Source: Spirochaetales bacterium (lineage in GTDB: Bacteria > Spirochaetota > Spirochaetia > UBA9216). From it: a stretch of DNA of 64,000 nucleotides. The stretch's first letter is position 1. Every line of letters begins with the position of its first letter. The notes below the pieces were generated by a model that did no database searches, was not told where the DNA came from, and worked only from the letters and a program-made list of their open reading frames with translations. The translations under genes and the position numbers were made by a program. Location: positions 1 through 64,000 of the forward strand of contig JAEKNX010000019.1 in assembly GCA_016839055.1 (NCBI GenBank), written 5' to 3'. Of this stretch, positions 8,750 through 18,439 are shown piece by piece.

Positions 8750-10152
8750 CTATGACTGCTGACTACTATACAGCGTAATACGGTTCCGTCCGTTATTTTT
8801 TGAAAAATACAACGCCTCGTCAGCTCTGGAAACAAAGGTCTCCATACTATCATCTTTTTCAGGAATACCCGAAAAAACTCCTGCACTGACCGTTACACGC
8901 TCTTTTATCCGGGGGTAATTGATTCCCGCCAGCTTATTGTTAATGCGTTTAAACACGGTCAGGGCAGCGCTGTCCTCAGTTTCCGGAAGAATCACTACAA
9001 ATTCTTCGCCACCATATCGCGCAAACAGATCAATGATCCGCACTTCTTCTGACACGGCCTTTGCCATCATCTGCAAAACAGAATCACCAGAAAGATGACC
9101 ATAATTATCGTTAACCTTCTTGAAGTGATCAATATCAAATATTATAAAAGAAATGCTGCTTTTGGCTCTTCTGGCTGTTTCAAACATTATCCGCCCTTCC
9201 ATCTGGAACCGGTATCTGCTGCCGATTTTTGTAAGAGCATCTTCCATTGCCATTTTATATGCCTTCTCATGCAGACGGGCGTTCTCAAGTGCTATAACTA
9301 CATGTACTGCTATTACCTGAGCAAGCTCAATATGATACTGCCTATAAGCTCCTGGTTTCAGGCTGTCAAGCGCCATTATACCAATTACATCACCATAGTG
9401 GATGAGAGGGATGCCCATCCAGGAGCACACCTTTTTATCTGAATCCGCCTGTGTAAATCGGGGAAAATCTGCTGAGACATCATTGGAAAAAAGAGGCTGC
9501 TTAAAGTCACAATTGTTGTGCTGAGGCTGCCCTCCTCAGGATAGGGAAACCGCATTTTCAGGATTTCCTCTTTATTTGAAAAGCCAACACCGCCTATAAC
9601 CTCAAGTTCATTCCTTCTAAGCAGCTGAACCGTGCCCATATCATAGGGTATTACCCGTTTTGTTTCTTCCAGGATTCTGTCAACTGTCTCTCCCATATTC
9701 AGAGACGAACTTATTGCCGCGGCAATCTGTCGTAGAGACTCAGCCTGCTCATGCTCCCTCTGAACAACTTCTAAGGTATCACGGAGCTTCCTCTCAACAT
9801 TCTCATATTCAGTCACATCAATTTCAGATACAAACAGGTACTCAGGTTCATTCTCCGGATCACGGCAAAGTTGAGCGCGACATTTCACCCAGCGACAGCC
9901 GCCCTCGGGGGAACACCGCCTGTAAGGTTTTTTCATTATGTCGGATGAGCCTTCTATGAAAGATTTCATTTGGGACATAAGAATCGGTTTATCTTCCGGA
10001 TGCAGATTATAAAAGAAGTCCTCTATTGAAAAAATTGTCACCGCCGGAGAGTGAGCGCCCCCGGGCAAAACTGCAGAAACCGGAAATCCATCGGTATTAC
10101 CATAGAAATGTACTTTAAACTGCCGCAAATCCACTTTTATCATCGGGCTCAC
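8750..10152 (-). pseudogene. PAS-GAF-GGDEF diguanylate cyclase interrupted by a frameshift in the GAF domain
   Basis: Upstream ORF 9385..10152 has PAS and GAF N-part; downstream ORF 8750..9430 has GAF C-part and GGDEF signature (RYGGEEFVVILPET). Shifting frame near 9501 restores VTLKQPLFSNDVSADFPRFTQADSDKKVCSWMGIPL. Confidence 0.85.
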
Positions 10153-10291
10153 TTCACCTCGTTGTCTAACATTTTCATAATTCTTAGTTCAGTTACCAAT
10201 TATAACACACTGCCTATAATATCCGAATAGAAATTTTACTCTGAAGACGCGGAGATTTTCAATCTCTGACTTTCTGAAATTCACTCTATAG

Positions 10292-10897
10292 TCAGAACAG
10301 CTCTTCGAGTGATTTTCGGTCTTTAATCCTGATTGCCCCTTTTTCTCTTACAATAACACCCGCCGCCTCGAGTTCCGACAAGGCTCTTGATAAGGCCTCC
10401 CTTGAGCAGCCAAGATAATCAGCATTTTGCGTTATCGAAGGCAGACGAAGACGGCCGTCGGTAAGCAGCGAGAAGGCGATTTTTTGTTTAACAGTTTTAT
10501 GAGATATTATCTCGATTTTATCCCTTAGGTGGTTCATTTTTTTTGAGATACCGGAGATAAAGGTTACAAGCGCGTCACGGCTGCTGAGAGTGTCAAGAAC
10601 ATGCTGATAATCGACTTCGATCACTGTTGAAACTTCCGAGGCTATCAGCCATCCAGGATAGTTTTCCCCGGTAAACACAATTAGCTCAGCAAAGAGCTCC
10701 TCCGGAAGAAACTCTTTCAGAACAATCTCCCGTCCGGTCGAAAGCGGCCGGGAAAGACGAAGCTTACCACTCACAACCTTTCCCAGAGCACTGCATTTAT
10801 CATAATCACTGTGAAGGACCTCCCCCTTCTGTAGTTCAATTATTCTGCCTTGTTTAAAAAGCTCATCGGAAACCCAGTTGTCAGCCATGAGGTTCAT
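10292..10897 (-). CDS. Crp/Fnr-family transcriptional regulator
   Basis: cNMP-binding-like N-domain; HTH LPSITQNADYLGCSREALSRALSELEAAGVIVREKGAIRI. Confidence 0.93.
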   Translation of the reverse strand: MNLMADNWVSDELFKQGRIIELQKGEVLHSDYDKCSALGKVVSGKLRLSRPLSTGREIVLKEFLPEELFAELIVFTGENYPGWLIASEVSTVIEVDYQHVLDTLSSRDALVTFISGISKKMNHLRDKIEIISHKTVKQKIAFSLLTDGRLRLPSITQNADYLGCSREALSRALSELEAAGVIVREKGAIRIKDRKSLEELF

Positions 10898-10901
10898 TGT
10901 A

Positions 10902-11222
10902 TCACGGACGAGGGACTTTCACGACCATGACTCTTAAAATATCAGCATCGCTCTGATTCTCAAGAGCATGGGGAATACCTTTTGCACTTTCGATAATACA
11001 GTCTTTAACTGCCGGTTCTCTCTCCTCTCCGATTTCAACCCAGGCCTCGCCTTCTAAAATGTAAAAGAAAACGTTAACTGCTGTTGTATGAGTATCGAGC
11101 CTTGCTCCGGGCTGAAAAGTAAGATGGATCACCTGTGCCTCCGTCTCATTATACAGTCTCTGTGCTTTCACTCCATTCTTTGTCACTACGACTTCGCCGT
11201 CATAAGCCTTTGTAATTTTCAT
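10902..11222 (-). CDS. Cupin domain-containing protein
   Basis: HLTFQPGARLDTHTTAVNVFFYILEGEAWVEIGEE...AKGIPHALENQSDADILRVMVVKVP. Confidence 0.9.
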   Translation of the reverse strand: MKITKAYDGEVVVTKNGVKAQRLYNETEAQVIHLTFQPGARLDTHTTAVNVFFYILEGEAWVEIGEEREPAVKDCIIESAKGIPHALENQSDADILRVMVVKVPRP

Positions 11223-11380
11223 ACCTGTTCTCCTATTTTTTCTCTACTTAAAAATACGCAATCTTCAAGAGTTTTCTCTTTATTTAATACTGCTTCAGCT
11301 TCTTCAGATTTAATATCGCTTCGAGGCACAAGACGTTCGATAAGTAATGCCGCTGCGGCTACCATCAGAATTATTGCCAT
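11219..11380 (-). CDS. Small (53 aa) ORF with hydrophobic N-terminus, translationally coupled to the cupin gene (not in supplied ORF track)
   Basis: Translation MAIILMVAAAALLIERLVPRSDIKSEEAEAVLNKEKTLEDCVFLSREKIGEQV*; stop overlaps cupin start as ATGA; RBS gggaga upstream. Confidence 0.7.
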   Translation of the reverse strand: MAIILMVAAAALLIERLVPRSDIKSEEAEAVLNKEKTLEDCVFLSREKIGEQV

Positions 11381-11432
11381 ATTTTCTCCCTATGTTTGTG
11401 TGATAAATATACCCTTATATTTCAGTTTCAAA

Positions 11433-11448
11433 TGTGATAGTTATCACA
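11433..11448. promoter_or_regulatory. CRP-type palindromic operator
   Basis: TGTGATAGTTATCACA = TGTGA-N6-TCACA, upstream of the small ORF/cupin/Crp operon. Confidence 0.75.
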
Positions 11449-11522
11449 TAAACATTTTTTAATTGACAAGCTGTCTCAGCCTTGTTTTACTGAATTATTG
11501 CGGATAAAAAGAGGATACTTAA

Positions 11523-12374
11523 TTGAAATATCTAATAATCAATGCTGATGACTTCGGCTGGAGTAGAGATACAGTCGATTCAATAATAGATCTGCATCAG
11601 AAAGGGGTAATTTCGAGTACTACGGTAATGGCCACAATGCCGGCCTTTAACTACGGCCTCGCAAAACTGAAGGAAAACCCTGCCCTCGGAGCCGGTGTCC
11701 ACCTCTCCATCTTCGACGGACGACCCGTCCTCCCCCCAGCTGAGGTTACAAGCCTGGTTGATGAAGATTCCGGATTATTCCTCAGCTATAGCGAGGCAAC
11801 AAAGAGAGGCCGGCGTTTTCGCACCAGGGAAGTAGCTGCCGAGTATGAAGCTCAGATAGAGCGCTTTCTTGAAAGCGGTCTAAAGCCGACCCATCTTGAT
11901 GTTCACACGATGCTCCCCTACTTCAAATCTTCCTGGTACAACAGCATTATAAAACTAGCCTTAAAATACAAACTGCCTTTAAGAACCGTTCTGGGAAAAG
12001 ATTTCAAAGAAAAGAGGTCGAATATTGCAAGGCGGATAAAAATACCCGCGGTTCTACTGCTTATTCTCGGCAGACGGTTAATCAGCAAGATGGACAGGAA
12101 CGGAATTGTCCACCCCGATTATTTCATCTCTGAGTTTTCTGACAATGATAATGAAGCGGACGTCGAGGAAAAAGTTCATCAACTTATCAGCCTTATCCGA
12201 GGACTGCGTAGCGGCGTAAGTGAAATTCTGACTCACCCGAGCAGCTCGGGCGAGCTCTGGCGGCGGATTGAAAATACTGTCTGGAATGATCCCCGGATAG
12301 ATCGCGAACTGCAAAAGGGGGAGATTAAGCTCATTAGTTATAAGGCCCTTTCGAAAATTGGCCGAAAACATTGA
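11523..12374 (+). CDS. ChbG/HpnK (YdjC-like) carbohydrate deacetylase
   Basis: MKYLIINADDFGWSRDTVDSIIDLHQKGVISSTTVMATMPAF; LGAGVHLSI; HLDVHTMLPY; EILTHPSS. TTG start. Confidence 0.9.
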   Translation: MKYLIINADDFGWSRDTVDSIIDLHQKGVISSTTVMATMPAFNYGLAKLKENPALGAGVHLSIFDGRPVLPPAEVTSLVDEDSGLFLSYSEATKRGRRFRTREVAAEYEAQIERFLESGLKPTHLDVHTMLPYFKSSWYNSIIKLALKYKLPLRTVLGKDFKEKRSNIARRIKIPAVLLLILGRRLISKMDRNGIVHPDYFISEFSDNDNEADVEEKVHQLISLIRGLRSGVSEILTHPSSSGELWRRIENTVWNDPRIDRELQKGEIKLISYKALSKIGRKH

Positions 12375-12405
12375 AAATTGGAAGACTTATTCCTATACTA
12401 CATCT

Positions 12406-13701
12406 ATGATGAAAAGCCATTTAAAACAAAGACTAATTATGAAAAAAATATTCAGTAATCTGCTCCTACAATACACAATAATATCCCTTCTAATAACTAT
12501 TTTAATCGCGTCGGTAATGTCAATTATGACGATTAACATTACCGAGAACCTTATATTAAAAATGCATTCTAATTTCTACAGTAATTATGTTGCTTCAATA
12601 AAAACAAACTACAATGAACTCCTCTCCATCTTCTCAGAAGAGAAAGAAAACCTCAATCTCCATCCGGCCGAACATTTCAGCGAAGATCTTCTAATGATCC
12701 CTACTATCAGGAATATTTCTATTTATTCACTCGAGGGTAAGGTTCTATGGCAGGTTTTCCCGGAATCAAACGCTTTTTCTGGAGATCGGCAACTTCTAAG
12801 AGATGCAATAAGCAGAGATTTTAGTTATTCGCTTGATTATTCAGGAAAGTACAATAGGTTGAATATATTTCTGCCCGTTATGGGAGATAGTAAGGCTGTC
12901 GGAGTAATAAAAATTGAAGAGGATTTAGAACAAACCCATCTTTCTTTGCAGAAAAGCAGACAGATTATTACTTTGATTATCGTCACAGGCGGTGCGGCCT
13001 TTTACATTCTGCTATTCTATCTCTTCCTGAGATCATACCTTAGCCATTCCGCCGCATTTAAAAAACTCGAAAGCAGCCAGAGGATTACTATCCACTCAAT
13101 GTCGCTGCTCTCCGAGTTACGCGACAATGAAACAGGCGCGCATATTTTAAGAACAAGTGCATACTGCAGAATACTGGCCGAGAGACTCAGCAGGGAAAAT
13201 CAATTCAGAAAATATCTGACCCCGGAATATATTGACGATTTTGTCCAGTCGGCACCGCTGCATGATATAGGCAAGGTTGGGGTTCCTGACAACATACTGT
13301 TGAAGCCCGGCAAACTAACCGAGGAAGAGTTTACAGTTATCCGGAAACACCCGGTTATGGGCGCAGAGGTACTGAAGAAGGCATCATCGACAGTAGAAAT
13401 CCAGACGTTCTTCAAAATAGGAATCCAGGTTGTTCTTCACCACCATGAGAACTGGAATGGAAGCGGTTATCCTGACGGACTGTCGGGAGAGTTAATACCC
13501 TTGTCGGCAAGAATTATGGCTCTGGCCGATGTATATGATGCGCTCCGGACCGAACGTCCATACAAAAAGGCGTTTTCTCATCAGAGGGCTATTAATATCA
13601 TCAAAGATGATGCCGGTAAAAAATTTGACCCGGAAATAGTAAGAGCCTTTCTCGATTCAGAAAAAGAGTTTCTGGAAATATCTAACGAAATAATAGATTA
13701 A
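12406..13701 (+). CDS. Membrane HD-GYP domain protein (putative c-di-GMP phosphodiesterase)
   Basis: Two TM segments; RDNETGAHILRTSAYC, APLHDIGKVGVPDNILLKPGKLTEEEF, HHHENWNGSGYPDGLSGELIPLSARIMALADVYDALRTERPYK. Start uncertain (12406 or 12439). Confidence 0.92.
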   Translation: MMKSHLKQRLIMKKIFSNLLLQYTIISLLITILIASVMSIMTINITENLILKMHSNFYSNYVASIKTNYNELLSIFSEEKENLNLHPAEHFSEDLLMIPTIRNISIYSLEGKVLWQVFPESNAFSGDRQLLRDAISRDFSYSLDYSGKYNRLNIFLPVMGDSKAVGVIKIEEDLEQTHLSLQKSRQIITLIIVTGGAAFYILLFYLFLRSYLSHSAAFKKLESSQRITIHSMSLLSELRDNETGAHILRTSAYCRILAERLSRENQFRKYLTPEYIDDFVQSAPLHDIGKVGVPDNILLKPGKLTEEEFTVIRKHPVMGAEVLKKASSTVEIQTFFKIGIQVVLHHHENWNGSGYPDGLSGELIPLSARIMALADVYDALRTERPYKKAFSHQRAINIIKDDAGKKFDPEIVRAFLDSEKEFLEISNEIID

Positions 13702-13856
13702 TTTCCCAACATATTGGAGATAGAAAAGAGGAATAGAGATATGCCTCTGTCAGTTCACATCTATTTTGGGGTCTACTTTCCTCTGTGCAGATTTACATCG
13801 TTTATTTTTTTTACTTACCAAAACCCATGATATAATGTCGCCATCAAGGGAAATGA

Positions 13857-15425
13857 ATGTACCGACTTATTCTAGTTGACGACGAAGCAATAATTAGAGA
13901 AGGAATCTCACGCTGTGTTCCCTGGGGACAAAACGGCTTCGAACTTGTCGGACTCTTTGAACATGGCGGACAGGCTCTTGATTACCTTGATGACCATCCC
14001 GTTGACATTGTAATCACCGATATCAATATGCCGCGGATGGACGGCCTCACGTTGAGTAAAATTCTTGCCGAGAAATATCCCCGGGTAATGGTCCTCCTAC
14101 TCTCCGGCTATGACGACTTCGAGTACGCCCAGGAAGCTCTGAAGAACCAGGTCAGAGATTTTCTGCTGAAGCCTATAACAGCGGAAGAACTAAAAGATGT
14201 ACTCTTGAGGGTCCACATTGAACTGGATCAGAGCAGAGAGCAGGAACACCAACAGGAAATAATGAAAGATCGACTCGATGCGAGCTTTCCGCTGCTCCGT
14301 GAGAGGTTTCTGTACAGACTGATATCCGGAAGACTCAGCCGTGAAAACTTCCTCCGGAGGCGTGAGTATTTTCAGTGGACTGATCTCTGTTCATACTATC
14401 AGATCAGTGTAATCAGCATTCCGGAGAGCTGGGATGATCTGGAAACGATTACTCTATCTGAGAATCTTAAATCCAACCTTCCTGCGGAAGACGAGGTCTT
14501 CTTCAACCGGGAAGAGGACATAGTAATACTGCTGCAGGGAAAAGATCAGAAAAAGCTTGCAGATCGCGCGCTTAAGGTGGCCGAGCAGGCCTTCATTCAT
14601 ATCTCAAGGCTGGACATAGAGCAGATCTCGGCCGGATGCGGCGAGGTTGTCGAGTCGCCCTTCCTCCTCCAGAACTCCTACAGGGGCGCATGTACTGCAC
14701 TCGATTACTCAAAGGTCCTGGGGCTTTCTCAGGTAATATCAATAAATGAGGTGAGAGACCGGAAAAGAATCTCACTCGAGGGATTCAACACTATTTCCCA
14801 GGAGCTTACCCGGGCCCTAAGAACCGGCAGCAGTGACAGCGCGGAAACCGCGCTTGCAAATATATTCACCTTCTTCGAAGAGCATTATCTTACCATGTCG
14901 GAAGCCTCCGGATATCTCGTTCGGCTTCATTTTCTGCTTGTTCAGTTTATTAACGAAATGGAACTAGTCTCCCCGTCCGAACATGAACCCTTGTTCGAGC
15001 CGCCCGGCAGCTTCGGCTCACTCCAGCAGGCCCGTTACTATTTTTTCAGGGTGCTGGAAAAAATTGAGGAGATTGTGCTGTCACGGCGCCACGATGCCGT
15101 CCTTTCACGGATAGACAGGGCAAGAAGGCTGATTGCCGAGAGATACGGAGACAGCAGTTTTTCACTCAATGATGTCTGCGACGAGCTCTATCTTTCGACG
15201 AGCCAGTTCAGCATGCTGTTCAAGGAAGGGACAGGGCAGACCTTTGTGGAATATTTAACCGCGCAGAGGATTGAAGAGGCGAAAAAACTGCTGAAAACAA
15301 CTGATCTAAAAGGCTATGAGATAGCCGAGAAAACAGGCTTTGCCGATCCCAGATATTTTTCAATTGTATTTAAGAAGATAACCGGGCTTACCGCCATGGA
15401 ATACAGGAAGAGGGTAGAACGATGA
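13857..15425 (+). CDS. YesN-type response regulator, AraC-family output
   Basis: REC domain MYRLILVDDEAIIREGI...DIVITDINMPRMDG; C-terminal AraC HTH FSLNDVCDELYLSTSQFSMLFKEGTGQTFVEYL. Confidence 0.95.
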   Translation: MYRLILVDDEAIIREGISRCVPWGQNGFELVGLFEHGGQALDYLDDHPVDIVITDINMPRMDGLTLSKILAEKYPRVMVLLLSGYDDFEYAQEALKNQVRDFLLKPITAEELKDVLLRVHIELDQSREQEHQQEIMKDRLDASFPLLRERFLYRLISGRLSRENFLRRREYFQWTDLCSYYQISVISIPESWDDLETITLSENLKSNLPAEDEVFFNREEDIVILLQGKDQKKLADRALKVAEQAFIHISRLDIEQISAGCGEVVESPFLLQNSYRGACTALDYSKVLGLSQVISINEVRDRKRISLEGFNTISQELTRALRTGSSDSAETALANIFTFFEEHYLTMSEASGYLVRLHFLLVQFINEMELVSPSEHEPLFEPPGSFGSLQQARYYFFRVLEKIEEIVLSRRHDAVLSRIDRARRLIAERYGDSSFSLNDVCDELYLSTSQFSMLFKEGTGQTFVEYLTAQRIEEAKKLLKTTDLKGYEIAEKTGFADPRYFSIVFKKITGLTAMEYRKRVER

Positions 15426-17206
15426 AACGCCGTTTCGGGTTTGGAACCCTTCAGTCAAGAATTTATACAATCTTCACATTGATGATCTTCTCTTCAATCT
15501 TCATAATGCAGCTTGTCTCGTTCAGATTCACAATAAACGCAGCCCGCAACTCAATAATCGAAAACAACAGGGTGCTTCTCGGACAGCTTGTAACCCAGAT
15601 TGACTCTTATATTGGTAATATGGAGAAGCTTGCCGATGCCGTAATTGAAGACAATGAGATTCAATTTTTCCTGGAGAATCCCGAAGCCGCCGGCATTAAT
15701 ACCTTAACATCCATAGAAAGCCGACTGGCGGCTTACATTTTTGCGAGAGGCGATCTTGCCGGCATCCTCATCGCGGGAACCGACGGAACCCTGCTGAAAG
15801 GAGAACCTGATACCGAGGTCAATCCCTGGTCTGTAATTGCCGATCAGCCCTGGTACAAGGAAGCGGTGGACGCAGAGGGCCGCACGGCAGTCTCTACCTC
15901 ATACGTTCAGAATGTCTTAAAGGGTAAATATTCCTGGGTAGTTTCTCTCAGCCGGAGTATTTTCTCAGCTGAAGACGGCAGATTGCTCGGAGTACTGCTT
16001 ATAGACCTGAAGTTCAACCGAATAAACGAGCTCTGCCGATCTCTGGTAGTTGGGCGCCGGAGCTATGACTTCATCCTGGACAAGGACGGCAACTACGTCT
16101 TCCATCCAATGCAGCAGCTTGTCTACAGTGAAATACGCTCCGAACCTGTAGGTGAAATCTTAAAAATGCTGGAAGAAAATGACAGGGAAACCTACTTCGA
16201 CGGAGAGCATTATTTCACTGCCGCTGCATCGGCTCTCACCGGCTGGCATATTGTCAATGTCACCTACCGCGGGGACATCACCACAAACTGGCAGTGGGTA
16301 CAGCTCTCATACGCGGCTATAGGTCTGGTTTTATTCATAGTCGTCGGCCTCTTTACAAACAAGCTTGCCTCTGGAATCACAAAACCTGTACGAAAGCTTC
16401 AGGAAATAATGAAAAGTGTAGAATCCGGAGAATTCCACTTAGTTGGAAAAATTGAAGGCACAGATGAAATAAGAGAGCTCGCACGGGAATATGACATTAT
16501 GGTCACCCGAATCAGGGAACTAATGCAGGAAAATATTATGGAACAGGAATTAAAGAGGAAAAGTGATCTGAAAGCGCTTCAAGCTCAGATTAATCCTCAT
16601 TTCCTATATAACACCCTCGACTCCATCATCTGGATGGGAGAGATGAAGCAGCACAGGGAGGTGGTCCAGATGACATCAGCCCTCTCAAAGCTCTTCCGTA
16701 TCTCAATCAGCAAGGGCAGGGAACTTATTACCATAACCGAAGAGATCTCCCATGTTCAGTCTTATCTGACTATTCAGGAGATGCGGTATAAGGATAAATT
16801 CAGGTATCTGCTCGATATCGATCCTGACATTCATGATCTCATAATCCTGAAAATCACCCTGCAGCCGCTGGTTGAGAACGCAATCTATCACGGTATCAAG
16901 GAGGTTGACCATCAGGGATTCATCCGGATTACAGGACGGCGTGAAGGTGATGATATCATTTTCGAGGTTTCAGATAACGGAAAGGGTATGAACCAGCAAC
17001 AGCTTGTTGAGCTGATCGAGGGCGTAACCGCGGCGGATGAAAAAAGAAGCAGACTGAGCCGACAGGGGCTGGGCGTCAGAAATGTGCATGAAAGGATAAG
17101 GATCTACTTTGGTGAGGGCTACGGCCTCAGCTTCGCCAGCGAGGAAGGGAAAGGGACGGTAATCACCGTACGGCTTCCGGCTAAAACCCAGGAGACAATA
17201 CAATGA
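15422..17206 (+). CDS. YesM-type sensor histidine kinase (Cache, HAMP, His_kinase)
   Basis: ALQAQINPHFLYNTLDSIIWMGEMK, LQPLVENAIYHGIK, DNGKGM; ATGA overlap with the response regulator. Confidence 0.95.
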   Translation: MKRRFGFGTLQSRIYTIFTLMIFSSIFIMQLVSFRFTINAARNSIIENNRVLLGQLVTQIDSYIGNMEKLADAVIEDNEIQFFLENPEAAGINTLTSIESRLAAYIFARGDLAGILIAGTDGTLLKGEPDTEVNPWSVIADQPWYKEAVDAEGRTAVSTSYVQNVLKGKYSWVVSLSRSIFSAEDGRLLGVLLIDLKFNRINELCRSLVVGRRSYDFILDKDGNYVFHPMQQLVYSEIRSEPVGEILKMLEENDRETYFDGEHYFTAAASALTGWHIVNVTYRGDITTNWQWVQLSYAAIGLVLFIVVGLFTNKLASGITKPVRKLQEIMKSVESGEFHLVGKIEGTDEIRELAREYDIMVTRIRELMQENIMEQELKRKSDLKALQAQINPHFLYNTLDSIIWMGEMKQHREVVQMTSALSKLFRISISKGRELITITEEISHVQSYLTIQEMRYKDKFRYLLDIDPDIHDLIILKITLQPLVENAIYHGIKEVDHQGFIRITGRREGDDIIFEVSDNGKGMNQQQLVELIEGVTAADEKRSRLSRQGLGVRNVHERIRIYFGEGYGLSFASEEGKGTVITVRLPAKTQETIQ

Positions 17207-18192
17207 AAAACCTGAACATGCTTTTTATCAGCCTCTTATCGGCGCTTGTCCTGTTCATCATTCTCTCGGTATTCTACGGTCAGAACAACCCTAAAGAACT
17301 CTCACTCAATGAACCTATTCAGATTGTTCTCAAATCAACTGCTGGTCAGCCGATGGATTTTTGGGATGTAGTAGGTCAAGGAATTGAACAGGCCGCAAAA
17401 GAATACGGCATCCAGGTTGAGATATCCGGTCCCAGATACGAGAAAGAAATAAACCGACAGATAAATATTCTCAACAGGATTATAGCCGCTGATCCGCCCC
17501 TGATAATCCTTGCAGCCTCTGACTACAAGAGACTCGTAAAATCAGTCGAGCAGGCAGAAAGCAGAAAAATTCCGATAATAACCCTGGACTCGGCGGTTGA
17601 TTCAAAAATACCCGTCTCCTTCATCGCAACCGACAATCTTGAGGCGGGCAGACGGGCAGGTGCCGAAATGAAACGGCTGATTGCCGGCAGGTCGAAGAAG
17701 GAAATAGCAATTGTCAGCCATATAAGAGAAACCGCTACGGCTATAGACAGGGAGGCCGGTGTTCGAGAAGCCCTTGAGGGTGAGAAGATAGCCGGCACAT
17801 GGTTCTGCGATGTTGAACAGGAGAAAGCATATCGGATTACCCTCAGACTGCTGAAAAACCCGGAGATTGGAGGAATTGTCGCCCTGAATGAGGTAGCGGC
17901 TCTTGGCGTTGCCAGGGCAATAGATGAAACCGGCAGCAAGGATGAGATGATTGTCGTTGGTTTTGACAGCGCCATTAGGGAGTTATCATATCTGGAAGAG
18001 GGCGTCATAAAGGCTACCGTAGTTCAGCGCCCGTACAATATGGGCTATCTCTCGGTTCAGACCGCTGCGGAGTACCTCCTTGGCCGCCGGATTGAATCAT
18101 TCATCGATACGGGGTCGGTACTTATAACAAGAGAAAACATGTTCAAGCGTGAGTATCAGGAACTGCTCTACCCCTTTAATCCACAAGAATAA
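17203..18192 (+). CDS. Membrane-anchored periplasmic sugar-binding (Peripla_BP_4, LacI/RbsB-like) protein, probably sensory
   Basis: N-terminal TM without lipobox; IIAADPPLIILAASDYKRLVKSVEQAESRKIPIITLDSAV; overlaps kinase stop. Confidence 0.9.
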   Translation: MKNLNMLFISLLSALVLFIILSVFYGQNNPKELSLNEPIQIVLKSTAGQPMDFWDVVGQGIEQAAKEYGIQVEISGPRYEKEINRQINILNRIIAADPPLIILAASDYKRLVKSVEQAESRKIPIITLDSAVDSKIPVSFIATDNLEAGRRAGAEMKRLIAGRSKKEIAIVSHIRETATAIDREAGVREALEGEKIAGTWFCDVEQEKAYRITLRLLKNPEIGGIVALNEVAALGVARAIDETGSKDEMIVVGFDSAIRELSYLEEGVIKATVVQRPYNMGYLSVQTAAEYLLGRRIESFIDTGSVLITRENMFKREYQELLYPFNPQE

Positions 18193-18309
18193 ACCCACAA
18201 ATATTCGCAAATCACTAAAATCCCGCCAATTTTTCTATAAAACTGGAGAATTTTAAACATTCGCCGTAATTTTCTCCATTTCGCTATCTGGAATTCGGGT
18301 TGATAATTG

Positions 18310-18346
18310 ATTATCTGTTGAGAGTCGGTTACTTCCAACAGATAAT
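18310..18346. promoter_or_regulatory. 11-bp inverted repeat upstream of sugar ABC operon
   Basis: ATTATCTGTTG-N15-CAACAGATAAT. Confidence 0.6.
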
Positions 18347-18439
18347 TTGCAGTTTGTACAACCCTAGCTGAAAAACAACGCTCACATCTAAGGTAAAAAC
18401 TTAAAACTCGAAAAATTTTTAGTTTTCGTCATAAAGGAG

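Noticed and set aside
12358-12438. Extended N-terminus of the HD-GYP ORF from TTG 12358
   Set aside because: Overlaps the preceding gene's end and lacks RBS; ATG at 12406 or 12439 is more plausible.
13741-13830. 29-aa ORF MPLSVHIYFGVYFPLCRFTSFIFFTYQNP
   Set aside because: No RBS, no recognisable features; chance AT-rich reading frame.
17523-18008. 161-aa minus-strand ORF and similar antisense ORFs (e.g. 669-1055, 20395-20874, 31327-31899, 35094-35546)
   Set aside because: Antisense shadows of well-supported genes; low-complexity or Ser/Arg-rich with no recognisable domain.
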